A stretch of DNA of 64,000 nt from Burkholderia cepacia (GTDB lineage: Bacteria > Pseudomonadota > Gammaproteobacteria > Burkholderiales > Burkholderiaceae), in NCBI RefSeq assembly GCF_001718835.1, contig NZ_CP013444.1, positions 2,480,001-2,544,000 of the forward strand, in the 5' to 3' direction. Below, piece by piece: positions 17,066-25,322 of the stretch (positions are counted from its first letter, which is position 1; every line of letters starts with the position of its first letter). The position numbers and the translations under genes are program-made. Under the pieces are notes generated by a model. It ran no database searches and was not told the origin of the DNA. It saw nothing but the letters and a program-made list of their open reading frames with translations.

Positions 17066-18434
17066 GCTCGCTCGCCAGCCTCGTCAGCTTCGCGAGCAGC
17101 GCGTCGAAGCGCACGTCCTCGTCCGACGCCTGCGCGCAGAACGCGGCGATCGCGTCGCGCGCCCGCAGCGCGAGATCGCCGAGCCGGTCGCTGCCTTCGC
17201 GATACTCGCCGATCTGCACCAGCAGCTCGATCTCCTGGTACTTCGCGATCAGCTCGCGCACGCGCGCGGCCGCATGCTGGTGCGCGCGGCTCGCGACGAG
17301 CGGCATCACGCGCGACAGGCTCGCGAGCACGTCGATCGCCGGATAGCGGTTCGCGAGCGCGATCTTGCGCGACAGCACGATGTGGCCGTCGAGGATCGAG
17401 CGCACTTCCTCGGCGATCGGGTCCGATTCCTCGTCGCCTTCGACAAGCACCGTGTAGAGCGCGGTGATCGACCCGTGCGCGCCCTGGCCCGCGCGTTCGA
17501 GCAGGCGCGGCAGCACCGCGAACGTCGACGGCGGAAAGCTGCGCCGCGTCGGCGGCTCGCCGCTCGCGAGGCCGACCTCGCGCTGCGCGCGCGCGAACCG
17601 CGTCAGCGAATCGACGAGCAGCAACACGCGCTTGCCCGCATCGCGGAAATGCTCGGCGATCGCGGTCGCGACCAGTGCGGATTTCACGCGCTCCATCGCG
17701 GGGCGATCGGACGTCGACACGACGACGATCGACCGTGCGCGCACCTCCGGCGACAGGCTGTGCTCGATGAATTCGCGCACCTCGCGGCCACGCTCGCCGA
17801 CGAGCGCGATCACGTTCACGTCGGCCTGCGCGCCGCGCGCGATCATCCCGAGCAGCGTGCTCTTGCCGACGCCGGACGGCGCGAAGATGCCGACGCGCTG
17901 CCCGACGCCGAGCGTCATCAGGCCGTCGATCACGCGCACGCCGGTCGGAAACGGCGTGTCGATCATCTTGCGTGCGAGCGGATTCGGCGGATCCTGCTGC
18001 GTCGATACCCACGCGGCGCCCGTCACGGGCCCGCGGTCGTCGAGCGGCCGGCCGAGCCCGTCGAGCACACGGCCGAACAGCCCTTCGCCCACCGGAAACA
18101 CATGCTCGCGCCCGGACGGCACGACGGTCGTCTCCGGCGACAGCCCGGCGACATCGCCGAGCGGCGTGAGCAACGTCGTCTGCCGCGAGAAGCCGACCAC
18201 CTCCGCGAGCAGCGTCGGCTGGTTCGGCGTGCGCAGCTCGCAGATCTCGCCGAGCCGCGCACGGATGCCCGTCGCGTTCAGGATCTGCCCGACCGCGTGA
18301 TTGACGCGCCCCTGCACCGACACCGGCGAGAAGAACGCGAGCCCCGCGTCGAGCTCGCCGACGAGGCGGCCGCGATCGAACGTTGCGCCGTCGTCGTCGC
18401 CGGAAGATTGCTGATCGTCGAGCGGCGCGTTCAT
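17058..18434 (-). CDS. sctN: T3SS ATPase SctN (458 aa)
   Basis: Cytoplasmic hexameric ATPase that unfolds and feeds substrates to the export gate. The Walker A loop GIFAPSGVGKST (Lys191), the LVGERGREVREF segment and Walker B VLLLVDSLTRFARAQREV are all present, as is the C-terminal ALANRYPAIDVLASLSRVM typical of SctN/FliI. The ATG at 18434 overlaps the sctL stop as ATGA, which fixes the start; the longer frame upstream is the tail of sctL read in another frame. All catalytic landmarks appear intact. Confidence 0.96.
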   Translation of the reverse strand: MNAPLDDQQSSGDDDGATFDRGRLVGELDAGLAFFSPVSVQGRVNHAVGQILNATGIRARLGEICELRTPNQPTLLAEVVGFSRQTTLLTPLGDVAGLSPETTVVPSGREHVFPVGEGLFGRVLDGLGRPLDDRGPVTGAAWVSTQQDPPNPLARKMIDTPFPTGVRVIDGLMTLGVGQRVGIFAPSGVGKSTLLGMIARGAQADVNVIALVGERGREVREFIEHSLSPEVRARSIVVVSTSDRPAMERVKSALVATAIAEHFRDAGKRVLLLVDSLTRFARAQREVGLASGEPPTRRSFPPSTFAVLPRLLERAGQGAHGSITALYTVLVEGDEESDPIAEEVRSILDGHIVLSRKIALANRYPAIDVLASLSRVMPLVASRAHQHAAARVRELIAKYQEIELLVQIGEYREGSDRLGDLALRARDAIAAFCAQASDEDVRFDALLAKLTRLASEHV

Positions 18435-19060
18435 CGCGCGGCGCCCGTCAGCGCATCGCGGCGGATTGCCTGGCGCAGCGCGTCGATCTGCAGGTCGAGG
18501 CTCGCGTCGATCCGGCCGGACGGCGTCTCGACCGTGCACGCGTGGCGTTCGAGCTGCGCGTCCTCGACGATGCGGATCTTCTGCCGGTTCGACTGCCCGG
18601 CAAACGCGCCGTCGAGCGCGTCGCTCATCTCGTCCTTGCGGCCGGGCGCGACGTGCACGACCAGGAACGCCTCGTCGCGCACGAGCGGCGCGATCCGCGT
18701 AAGCGCGGCCTCGTACAGCTTCTGCGTGCTCATCTCGCCGACGATCGCGCGCACGGCCTTCACGACGATATCGGCCATCGCATCCTTCATCGTCTCCATC
18801 GTGCGCGTGGCGGCGAGCGCCTGCGTGTAGGCCTGCGCGGCCTGCTCGCGCTGCGCGCGGCGCATGCCTTCGTCGTAGCCGGCCGCCTGGCGCCTGTCGA
18901 ATTCGCGCTGCGCGTCGGCGACGATGCGCGCCGCCTCTTCATGCGCGGTCGCGATCACCGCGGACGCGTCGAGCAGCGCCGCGTATTCGCGCTCCTTCAG
19001 CACCTTGCGCTCCGACAGCAGCTGCAGGTTGTCGCTCGTGATCAGAAAAGCCAGTCCCAT
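18431..19060 (-). CDS. sctL: T3SS ATPase stator SctL (209 aa)
   Basis: YscL/HrpB5/FliH-family stator that tethers and regulates the SctN ATPase at the sorting platform. Starts MGLAFLITSDNLQLLSERKV; an alpha-helical Ala/Glu/Arg-rich middle (about 30-110) leads to a C-terminal domain with FLVVHVAPGRKDEM and a DASLDLQIDALRQAI end, characteristic of the family. The start at 19060 lies inside the end of sctK (19-base overlap), and the stop overlaps sctN as ATGA. Confidence 0.9.
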   Translation of the reverse strand: MGLAFLITSDNLQLLSERKVLKEREYAALLDASAVIATAHEEAARIVADAQREFDRRQAAGYDEGMRRAQREQAAQAYTQALAATRTMETMKDAMADIVVKAVRAIVGEMSTQKLYEAALTRIAPLVRDEAFLVVHVAPGRKDEMSDALDGAFAGQSNRQKIRIVEDAQLERHACTVETPSGRIDASLDLQIDALRQAIRRDALTGAAR

Positions 19061-19833
19061 GACGCAAGCCTCTCGGGAATCAGAAACAGGAACAGCAGTT
19101 CGCCGAACTGGTCGCGCTGCGCGCGGTTCAGCCAGTACGGCGCCTCGTCGTCGATCGCGCGGTTGAATTTCAGGCGCACGCGCCGCGCGACCGCGTCGCC
19201 GGCCACGCCGATGAAATCCGCGAGCAGCCGCCCGCCGCGCGCGCGGATCACGACCGGCAGCGCGGCGGGATCGGCGCGCCACGGTTCGAGCGTTTCGGCG
19301 AGCGCACCGAATTCCGGCGCGCGTTCGAGCACGAGTTCGAGCGCATCGCCGCCGAGCCGCGCCGCGACTTCCGCGCGAATGCGCCGCCCGGCCAGCGCGT
19401 CGCGCAGCCATGCGCGATGCAGCAGCAGCCCCGCATAGGAAGCAAGCTGCTCGAGCGCCGCGCCGGGCAGCAGCGCGAGCCGCGCGCACGGGTTCGCGGC
19501 GTCAAAGTCGTGGCGGCCGGCCACGTCGTGCGCGTCGAGCAAGTGGCGCGCGACCAGCTTTTGCCCGGCCGGGCCGAACGCGTCCGGCGACCGGTAGCGC
19601 GCGGGCCAGTCGGCCGGCACGCGCGTCACGTGCAGATAACGGTCGGGACGCAGGTTGAAGTCGCATACGAGCCGGTGGAACGCGGCGCGGCGCGCCGCGG
19701 GCGGCGGCGCGAGCGGCTGCAGCCACGGCAGCGGCGCGGCGCCGGGCGCAGGGTCGCCTGCCGCCGGATCGCCGGCCGCAGGATCGCCTGCCGCCGGATC
19801 GCCGGCCGCCACAAACGTGCGCGGATCGCTCAT
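19042..19833 (-). CDS. sctK: T3SS sorting-platform protein SctK (263 aa)
   Basis: YscK/HrpB4-like protein joining the cytoplasmic sorting platform to the inner-membrane ring. The fold is suggested by RLVCDFNLRPDRYLHVTRVP and the C-terminal LFLFLIPERLASWDW, and by position between sctJ and sctL. Residues about 10-31 are a run of near-identical GDPAA units encoded by a 15-base tandem repeat, so the N-terminus may vary in length between strains. Start ATG overlaps the sctJ stop as ATGA. Confidence 0.85.
   Translation of the reverse strand: MSDPRTFVAAGDPAAGDPAAGDPAAGDPAPGAAPLPWLQPLAPPPAARRAAFHRLVCDFNLRPDRYLHVTRVPADWPARYRSPDAFGPAGQKLVARHLLDAHDVAGRHDFDAANPCARLALLPGAALEQLASYAGLLLHRAWLRDALAGRRIRAEVAARLGGDALELVLERAPEFGALAETLEPWRADPAALPVVIRARGGRLLADFIGVAGDAVARRVRLKFNRAIDDEAPYWLNRAQRDQFGELLFLFLIPERLASWDWLF
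19741..19815. repeat. 15-bp in-frame tandem repeat within sctK
   Basis: About five near-identical 15-base units alternate GATCGCCGGCCGCAG and GATCGCCTGCCGCCG on the plus strand and encode repeated Gly-Asp-Pro-Ala-Ala in the SctK N-terminus. The unit is a multiple of three, so gain or loss of copies would keep the frame. Confidence 0.85.
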
Positions 19834-20711
19834 GCGCCGTCGCGCGCGCCGTCCGGCGTGCGCAGCGAACCGCCGCCCGCGCCGCCGTTCGCGTTCGCCT
19901 GCGCGCCGCGCGCCACGCCGAGCAGGCCAGCGAGCCGCGCGCCGAACATCCCGCGCCGCGCGGCCGACAGCGCGATCACCGCGCCGGTCAGCAGGATCAA
20001 CGCGAACACGAGCCAGCCGAGCGGCGAGCGCAGCCGCACGATGTCGGCCAGCGCGCTGCCGATGCCGTCGACGCGCGCCGCGCGTTCGGCGGCCGGCTGC
20101 AGGAACAGCGACACGTTGTCGTACTGCAGCCCCTCGATGCTGTGCGCGACGAGATCCTTGACCATCGGCGCCATCGCGCGCAGGTCGACGCCGGGCCGGT
20201 AGCGGATGTAGACCGCGGCCGACGACGGCCGGATCTTGTCCGCGAGCGGGTCGTTCTCGGGAATCACGACCTGCACGCGCGCGACCACCACGCCCTCGAT
20301 GTCCTGCAGCGTGCGCGACAGGTCCTGCGACACGCCGTACAGGTAGCGCACGCGCTCCTCGGCCGGCGTCGACACCAGCCCCTGCTTCTGGAACAGCTCG
20401 CCGAGGCTCGCATGGCGCGGCTTCGGCAGTCCGTTCGCGCGCAGCACCGTGAGCGCCGCGTGCAGGTCGCCGTCGGCGACGCTGACCTGCCACGCGTCGC
20501 GGTCCGACGTGTCGCGCGCGTCGTTGTCCTTCGACGCGCCGATGCCCGCGTCGCCGAGCACCGCGATCATCTGGTTCGCGTCGGCCTCCGACAGGCCCGA
20601 GTACAGCTCCTTCTGGCAGCCGGCGAGCAGCACGAGCAGGCCCGCGAGCAGCGCACGCGCCGCCCGGCTGCGCCACGCGGCAGCGCGCGGCGTCGAATCG
20701 ATCGTCGTCAT
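19830..20711 (-). CDS. sctJ: T3SS inner-membrane ring lipoprotein SctJ (293 aa)
   Basis: YscJ/PrgK/HrcJ-family lipoprotein forming the inner-membrane ring. A basic N-terminus and hydrophobic stretch end in the lipobox LLAGC (Cys32). The periplasmic ring-building domain shows ELYSGLSEADANQMIAVL and VARVQVVIPENDPLADK; a C-terminal transmembrane helix (LGWLVFALILLTGAVIAL) is followed by a short cytoplasmic tail. The N-terminus before the lipobox is longer than usual. Confidence 0.95.
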   Translation of the reverse strand: MTTIDSTPRAAAWRSRAARALLAGLLVLLAGCQKELYSGLSEADANQMIAVLGDAGIGASKDNDARDTSDRDAWQVSVADGDLHAALTVLRANGLPKPRHASLGELFQKQGLVSTPAEERVRYLYGVSQDLSRTLQDIEGVVVARVQVVIPENDPLADKIRPSSAAVYIRYRPGVDLRAMAPMVKDLVAHSIEGLQYDNVSLFLQPAAERAARVDGIGSALADIVRLRSPLGWLVFALILLTGAVIALSAARRGMFGARLAGLLGVARGAQANANGGAGGGSLRTPDGARDGA

Positions 20712-20778
20712 CGTTTGTCCGCGTTTGCGTCCATGTTTCCGGCGCGCGCCGCGCTCCCGCCGCGCGCGCCGCGGTGCG

Positions 20779-21255
20779 TCACTCCTGCGTCTTCAGCACC
20801 GTGTGCGTGAAGCCGTTCGCCGCCTGTGCGACCGACAGGCTCAACTGGTATTCGGATATCGTGGTGGTCGCCGTCCACTGGAAGTCCATCGCCTTCACCA
20901 TCGTCATCAGCGGATCGCTGCGGTTGTCCGCCATCGACGTCAGCATCTCGGTGCGATGCTTGTCGATGTTCGCGTAGCGCGCGTCGAGGTCGTTGCCGTA
21001 CGTGCGCAGCCGCTCGACGAGCGACGAATGGTTCGCCTGCGCGGGCGTCATCCGCACTGCCGGCGCCGCGTCGGACGGCACGCTCGCCGGCGCCGCCGAC
21101 GCCGCCGACGCTGCAGCGCCCGGCGACGCGCCCGGCTGCATCAGCGCATCGAACTGCCGCACCTGCGCCGGATCGGACGCCGCGCCCGCCTGCTGCTGCG
21201 CGCCGCTCGCGAGCGCGGCCGCGCCCGGCGCGACACTTACGCCTGTCACTGACAT
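20779..21255 (-). CDS. sctI: T3SS inner rod protein SctI-like (158 aa)
   Basis: HrpB2/YscI-like inner-rod subunit, exported early to link ring and needle. Start MSVTGVSVAPG is supported by AGGAG seven bases upstream. An Ala-rich low-complexity N-terminal half leads to the conserved C-terminal helical part DPLMTMVKAMDFQWTATTTI, ending HTVLKTQE. It sits directly upstream of sctJ, the place of yscI and hrpB2 in related clusters. Sequence similarity in this family is weak, so position weighs heavily. Confidence 0.8.
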   Translation of the reverse strand: MSVTGVSVAPGAAALASGAQQQAGAASDPAQVRQFDALMQPGASPGAAASAASAAPASVPSDAAPAVRMTPAQANHSSLVERLRTYGNDLDARYANIDKHRTEMLTSMADNRSDPLMTMVKAMDFQWTATTTISEYQLSLSVAQAANGFTHTVLKTQE

Positions 21256-21367
21256 GGTCTGTTCTCCTTGCTGCATATCTGACCGCATGGACCGCGCGCG
21301 CCGCGCGCGCCGGAACGGGCCGGCCGGCACGCGCGCACGCCGCGCCGGCCGGCGCCGGCGCCCGGCG

Positions 21368-21577
21368 TCATGCGCGGCCGGCGGAACTCAGGTGTTGCGC
21401 AACCTGGGCGTTCGCCGTCCCTTCCTGCGCGGTCACTGCGTTGCTGGTTTCGAACGTCGCGGTCGACTGCTGAACCTGGAAGTTGATCTTCGTCAGCTCC
21501 AGCTGCGTCTTGGTCAGGTCGTCCGCCTGTTTCTGGACATCGCCCGTATTGGTCACACCACCTGTCGAGGCACCCAT
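21368..21577 (-). CDS. Small T3SS protein, candidate needle subunit (69 aa)
   Basis: A short protein starting MGASTGGVTNTGDVQKQAD, with AAAGGAG seven bases before the ATG. It is helical and rich in Gln, Thr and Ala, without cysteine or tryptophan. It lies between sctD and sctI, where Yersinia-type clusters carry the needle gene, and its size is close to a needle monomer. It lacks recognisable YscF/PrgI core residues, so the needle call rests on size, composition and position. It could instead be a chaperone or co-chaperone. Confidence 0.55.
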   Translation of the reverse strand: MGASTGGVTNTGDVQKQADDLTKTQLELTKINFQVQQSTATFETSNAVTAQEGTANAQVAQHLSSAGRA

Positions 21578-21719
21578 GCTTCGCTCCTTTACGTGAAGTT
21601 CACCCACATTCCGGCGGCAGCCCCATGCCCCGCCGGCGACGTGAGCCGCCGCCCCACGGCGACGTCTCGCGTTTGCCGCGCGGCGCGCACCCGCGCGCCG
21701 CGCCTGATTTCCTGCGGCC

Positions 21720-23024
21720 CTAGCGCGCCGCCCCGCTCGCCGGTGCCGGCGCATTCGCGTCCGGCAGCAGCGCCGGCCCCGGCACCGGCTGCGCGACGCC
21801 GGCCGCGGCGCCGCTCGCTACCGGCTGCACGGGCGGCACGGGCGGCGCCGGCGCGACGCCGAGCGGCATCGTGATGCGCTGGCCGTTACGCTCGAACACC
21901 ACTTCGTCCGCGCCGATCGACACGACGGTCGGCCCTTCCTTCAGCTTCGCGCCCTCGAAATAGCGGCTGCCGTCCACGGTCTCGATGTAGCGCTGGTCGC
22001 CGTCGCCGGCGAACACGGTCGTGATCTCGGGAATCCCGGCCGAGCCGCCGAGCGTGGCCGTCGTGCGCGGCGCGGCGGCCTCCGCGTCGCGCACGTGATC
22101 GACGACCTCGAGCGCCGGACGCGCATCCTTCATGTAGTTGCGGATCCGCGGCTCGATCTGCGCGCGCGCGGCCGCGCCCGTCAGCTCGATCCGGCCGCGG
22201 CCGAGATAGGTCACCGTCAGCGCCGTGTCGCTGAAATAGGTCTGCGCGGTCGCGACGAGGTCGCTCACCACGTACAGATTGCCGAGCGCCGCGTTGTCCA
22301 CGCCCGCGACGATCTGCGCGACGCGCTCGCGCGCGGCCGCGTCGCTCACGTAGCCGGACACGAGCGCGCCGTCGTCGCGCGGCGACACGGCCAGCTCCGG
22401 ATACGCATGCAGCAGCCGCTGCAGCCGGTGCGTGCGCGCGAGCACCGACTCGTGCTGCCACGGCAGCCGGCCGGACCATGCGACGAGCCCGTAGCCGAGC
22501 GCGCCGAGCAGCACGCCGACCCACAGCGCGACGACCGCGATCACGAGCCGCCGGCTGCCGAGCCGGCGCAGCCCGCCCGTGAGCCAGCCGAGCCACGCCG
22601 CTTCGCGCGCGGCCTCCGGCGCGCCGGTCTCGTCGGGCACCGCGACGCTCGCCTGCGCATGCCGCGCGATGCCGAGCCTGATCGTGCCGATCGTCACCAC
22701 GTCCTGCGGCGTCAGCGAGCGGCGGCTCGCGCCGAGCGGCGCGTCGTTGAACAGCACCGGCGCGAGCGCGTCCCCACCGTGGTTCTGCACGGTCACCGCG
22801 AGCGCGCCGACCTGCAGGCACACCTGTTTCGCGCCGATCTCGCGATCGGGCAGGATCACTTCGCAGTCGGCCGACGTGCCGATCCAGTTCGCGCCGCGCG
22901 CGAGCGACATCGTGCGGCCGTACATCGGCCCGCTGAGAAAGCACAGGTTCCACGGCGACGCGAGCGCGGCCGCGCCGCCGGGCAACGCGCCGTCGCCGTG
23001 CGGATCAATGGCGGTCGTCGACAT
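21720..23024 (-). CDS. sctD: T3SS inner-membrane ring protein SctD with N-terminal FHA-like domain (434 aa)
   Basis: YscD/HrpW/PrgH-type outer component of the inner-membrane ring. Cytoplasmic FHA-like domain about residues 25-130 (CFLSGPMYGRTMSLARGANW, IGTSADCEVILPDREI), one transmembrane helix near 165-190 (VVALWVGVLLGALGYGLVAW), and a periplasmic part with repeated BON/ring-building-like units; the Pro/Ala/Val-rich C-terminus is probably disordered. Start overlaps the sctC end by 20 bases. Confidence 0.92.
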   Translation of the reverse strand: MSTTAIDPHGDGALPGGAAALASPWNLCFLSGPMYGRTMSLARGANWIGTSADCEVILPDREIGAKQVCLQVGALAVTVQNHGGDALAPVLFNDAPLGASRRSLTPQDVVTIGTIRLGIARHAQASVAVPDETGAPEAAREAAWLGWLTGGLRRLGSRRLVIAVVALWVGVLLGALGYGLVAWSGRLPWQHESVLARTHRLQRLLHAYPELAVSPRDDGALVSGYVSDAAARERVAQIVAGVDNAALGNLYVVSDLVATAQTYFSDTALTVTYLGRGRIELTGAAARAQIEPRIRNYMKDARPALEVVDHVRDAEAAAPRTTATLGGSAGIPEITTVFAGDGDQRYIETVDGSRYFEGAKLKEGPTVVSIGADEVVFERNGQRITMPLGVAPAPPVPPVQPVASGAAAGVAQPVPGPALLPDANAPAPASGAAR

Positions 23025-25044
23025 GGGCTGGCGCTCCTGCGGTCAGCGCCGGCTGCGCCGCCGCGTCCTTCGGCGGCGGCAACGCGGGCGGGCCGAACTT
23101 CGTGCCGGGCAGCGGCTTCGGCGTCAGCGGCACCGCGACGTCGTTGTCCGGCGGGCGATACATCGACAGCCCGTCGGGATTCGGCGGCACGGCGAGCCCC
23201 GGATTCACCGGCGAGCCGTCCGGCGCATACATCGACGCGGTCGTGACCACGCGCGGCGTCAGCAGATAGAAGCGCTCCATGTGGTTGCCGGTCTTGTCGG
23301 TGTACTTGAACAGGTTGCCAATCAGCGGGATGTCCGACAGCCACGGCACGCCGCTCTTGTTCAGCCGCACCTCGTCGTCGTTGAAGCCCGCGATCAGCAG
23401 GCTCTTGCCCTCGTCGATCATCGTCTTCGTGACGATGTTGCGCTGCTGGATCACCGGCACATTCGACACGGCCTGGCCCGGCACGATGTTGCCGTCCTGG
23501 ATGTCGATCGACATCATCACGCTCTGCGGGTTGCCGGCCGCCGCGGCCCGCGCGGCTTCGTCGACGATCATCGGCGTCACCTTGATGCTCGTGCCGGTCG
23601 TCACGCTGTACAGCGACGAATCCTGGTAGCCCTGCACCTGCACGTAGAACTGCGTGAGGTTCTCGAGGATCGCCTCGGTGTTGTCGAGCGCGAGCACCTT
23701 CGGCTTCGAGTGGAGCTGCGCCTGCCCCTTCTGCGCGAGCGCGTTCACGCGTGTCAGCAGGTAGTTGCGCAGCGAGCCGCCGATCGACGCGGTGAGCGCG
23801 ATGCCGGTCGGCATGAACGCGCCGATCTGGCCCGCCTCGCTGGTGTCGATGCCGAACGTCAGCGGCGGATTGCCGGCGCCGCCGAACTGCGTGTTGCCGG
23901 TCAGCGGGTTCGCGCCGTTGCCGATCTGCACGTCGCCGTGCTTGGTGTGCAGGCGCCAGTCGATGCCGAGACTGTCGAGCGAATCCTCGTTGATGTCGAT
24001 GATCGTCACGTTGATCTCGACGATGCGCGGCCGCTCGTCGAGCTGGCCGATCAGCGACTGGTAGCGGTACATGTTCTCCGGCAGGTCGCGCACGATCACC
24101 GCGTTGATCGCCGGATCGGCCTCGATCTGCGGCAGCGTGTCGCCGCCGCCCGCGTTCGCGAACGGCGAGAACGCGCCGGCCCCGTCGCTCGCGTAAGCGC
24201 CGCCGTAGCCGCCCGAGCGCGGGCCGCCGGAAATGTCCGGGAAATCGAGGCGCGGCACCGCGATCGTCAGGCCCGAGCCGAGCTTCACCTGGCGCGCCGC
24301 CTGGCCGAGCGGCGCGCTCGCCGGCACGAGATTCGTCCCGCCGCCGCCCTTGCCGAACAGCCGGCGCAGGATCGTCGCGACGCCCGGCACCACCACTTCC
24401 CTGCCCGAGCGGTTGATCGTGACGTCGGACGCCCAGCCGTACTTCAGCCGGAACGCGCGAACGTCCGCGTGCTGGCCGTTCGCCGCCGGGTCGCCGACCG
24501 TGCCGATCGCCTGCCGCACGAGCTCGACGTAGCGGCGCGGCCCCGCTACGTACACGCTGTTCGCGCGGTCGTTGATCACGAGCGTGAAGCGCTTGTCGGC
24601 CACCTGCATCGCCTGCAGCGCGCGGCCGATCTCGCCGGCCGCGTTCGGCGGGATCGGGATCATCTGCGTCTGCGACTGGTCGGCGGGATCGACGTACAGG
24701 AACGAGCCGTCGTAGTACCACGTGAGCCCGTAGGTCGAGCAGATCGTGTCGAGCGTCTGCTGCGGCGTGCCGGAGAAGCGGCCGCTGATCACGCCGTCCA
24801 CCTTCGGATCGACGACCGCCGTCACGCCCTGCGACGCCGCCAGCTCGCGGATGAAATCGGCGATCTTCTTGCCGTTCGCGACGATCGTGAACGGCTTGTT
24901 GCGCCAGCGCAGATCCGCTGCGCGCGCGGGCTGCGCGAGCGTCATGCAAAGCGACGCCGACAGCAGCGCCGTCGCGCACAGCGCGAGTGCGGCCCGCTGC
25001 AGGCCGCGGGATTGGAACCAGACCGAAGCGACGCGTCGGCGCAT
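23005..25044 (-). CDS. sctC: T3SS outer-membrane secretin SctC (679 aa)
   Basis: Forms the outer-membrane ring of the injectisome. Signal peptide with cleavage probably after ARA (about residue 44); N0/N1 periplasmic domains (DLRWRNKPFTIVANGKKIAD onward), a Gly/Ser-rich insert around 225-290, then the secretin core with VEINVTIIDINEDSLDSLGI and the C-terminal VPWLSDIPLIGNLFKYTDKT signature. The ATG at 25044 shares its A with the TGA of sctS (TGATG). A TTG codon directly before it is less likely to be the start. The C-terminal Pro-rich tail is long, perhaps for a pilotin contact. Confidence 0.95.
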   Translation of the reverse strand: MRRRVASVWFQSRGLQRAALALCATALLSASLCMTLAQPARAADLRWRNKPFTIVANGKKIADFIRELAASQGVTAVVDPKVDGVISGRFSGTPQQTLDTICSTYGLTWYYDGSFLYVDPADQSQTQMIPIPPNAAGEIGRALQAMQVADKRFTLVINDRANSVYVAGPRRYVELVRQAIGTVGDPAANGQHADVRAFRLKYGWASDVTINRSGREVVVPGVATILRRLFGKGGGGTNLVPASAPLGQAARQVKLGSGLTIAVPRLDFPDISGGPRSGGYGGAYASDGAGAFSPFANAGGGDTLPQIEADPAINAVIVRDLPENMYRYQSLIGQLDERPRIVEINVTIIDINEDSLDSLGIDWRLHTKHGDVQIGNGANPLTGNTQFGGAGNPPLTFGIDTSEAGQIGAFMPTGIALTASIGGSLRNYLLTRVNALAQKGQAQLHSKPKVLALDNTEAILENLTQFYVQVQGYQDSSLYSVTTGTSIKVTPMIVDEAARAAAAGNPQSVMMSIDIQDGNIVPGQAVSNVPVIQQRNIVTKTMIDEGKSLLIAGFNDDEVRLNKSGVPWLSDIPLIGNLFKYTDKTGNHMERFYLLTPRVVTTASMYAPDGSPVNPGLAVPPNPDGLSMYRPPDNDVAVPLTPKPLPGTKFGPPALPPPKDAAAQPALTAGAPAHVDDRH

Positions 25045-25322
25045 CAAAAGACTCCTGTGGAAGAAACGAACATGCGTTCCAGCGCCTGCTGCGCGAAGCG
25101 CAGCACCTCGCCGCCGAGCCAGCCCGACAGCAGCACGAGCGCGACCATCACGGCGATCAGCCGCACCGCCATGCCGAGGTTGGCGTCCTGCACCTGCGTG
25201 ACCGCCTGCAGGATCGCGACGACGAGGCCCGTGACCGTCGCGATCGCGACGATCGGCAGCGACAGCAGCAGCACCAGCATCAGCGCCTGCCGGGTGAGAT
25301 CGAGAATCGTCGAGCCCGTCAT
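25044..25322 (-). CDS. sctS: T3SS export apparatus protein SctS (92 aa)
   Basis: FliQ/YscS/HrcS-family two-helix protein of the export gate. TILDLTRQALMLVLLLSLPI and a second hydrophobic helix around LIAVMVALVLLSGWLGG are typical, and the length is that of the family. It is coupled to sctV by an ATGA overlap and to sctC by TGATG. In most T3SS clusters sctR precedes it; here sctV does. Confidence 0.93.
   Translation of the reverse strand: MTGSTILDLTRQALMLVLLLSLPIVAIATVTGLVVAILQAVTQVQDANLGMAVRLIAVMVALVLLSGWLGGEVLRFAQQALERMFVSSTGVF

Noticed and set aside
19741..19815. CRISPR-like array
   Set aside because: The repeats are 15 bp, direct, without spacers and encode GDPAA in sctK.
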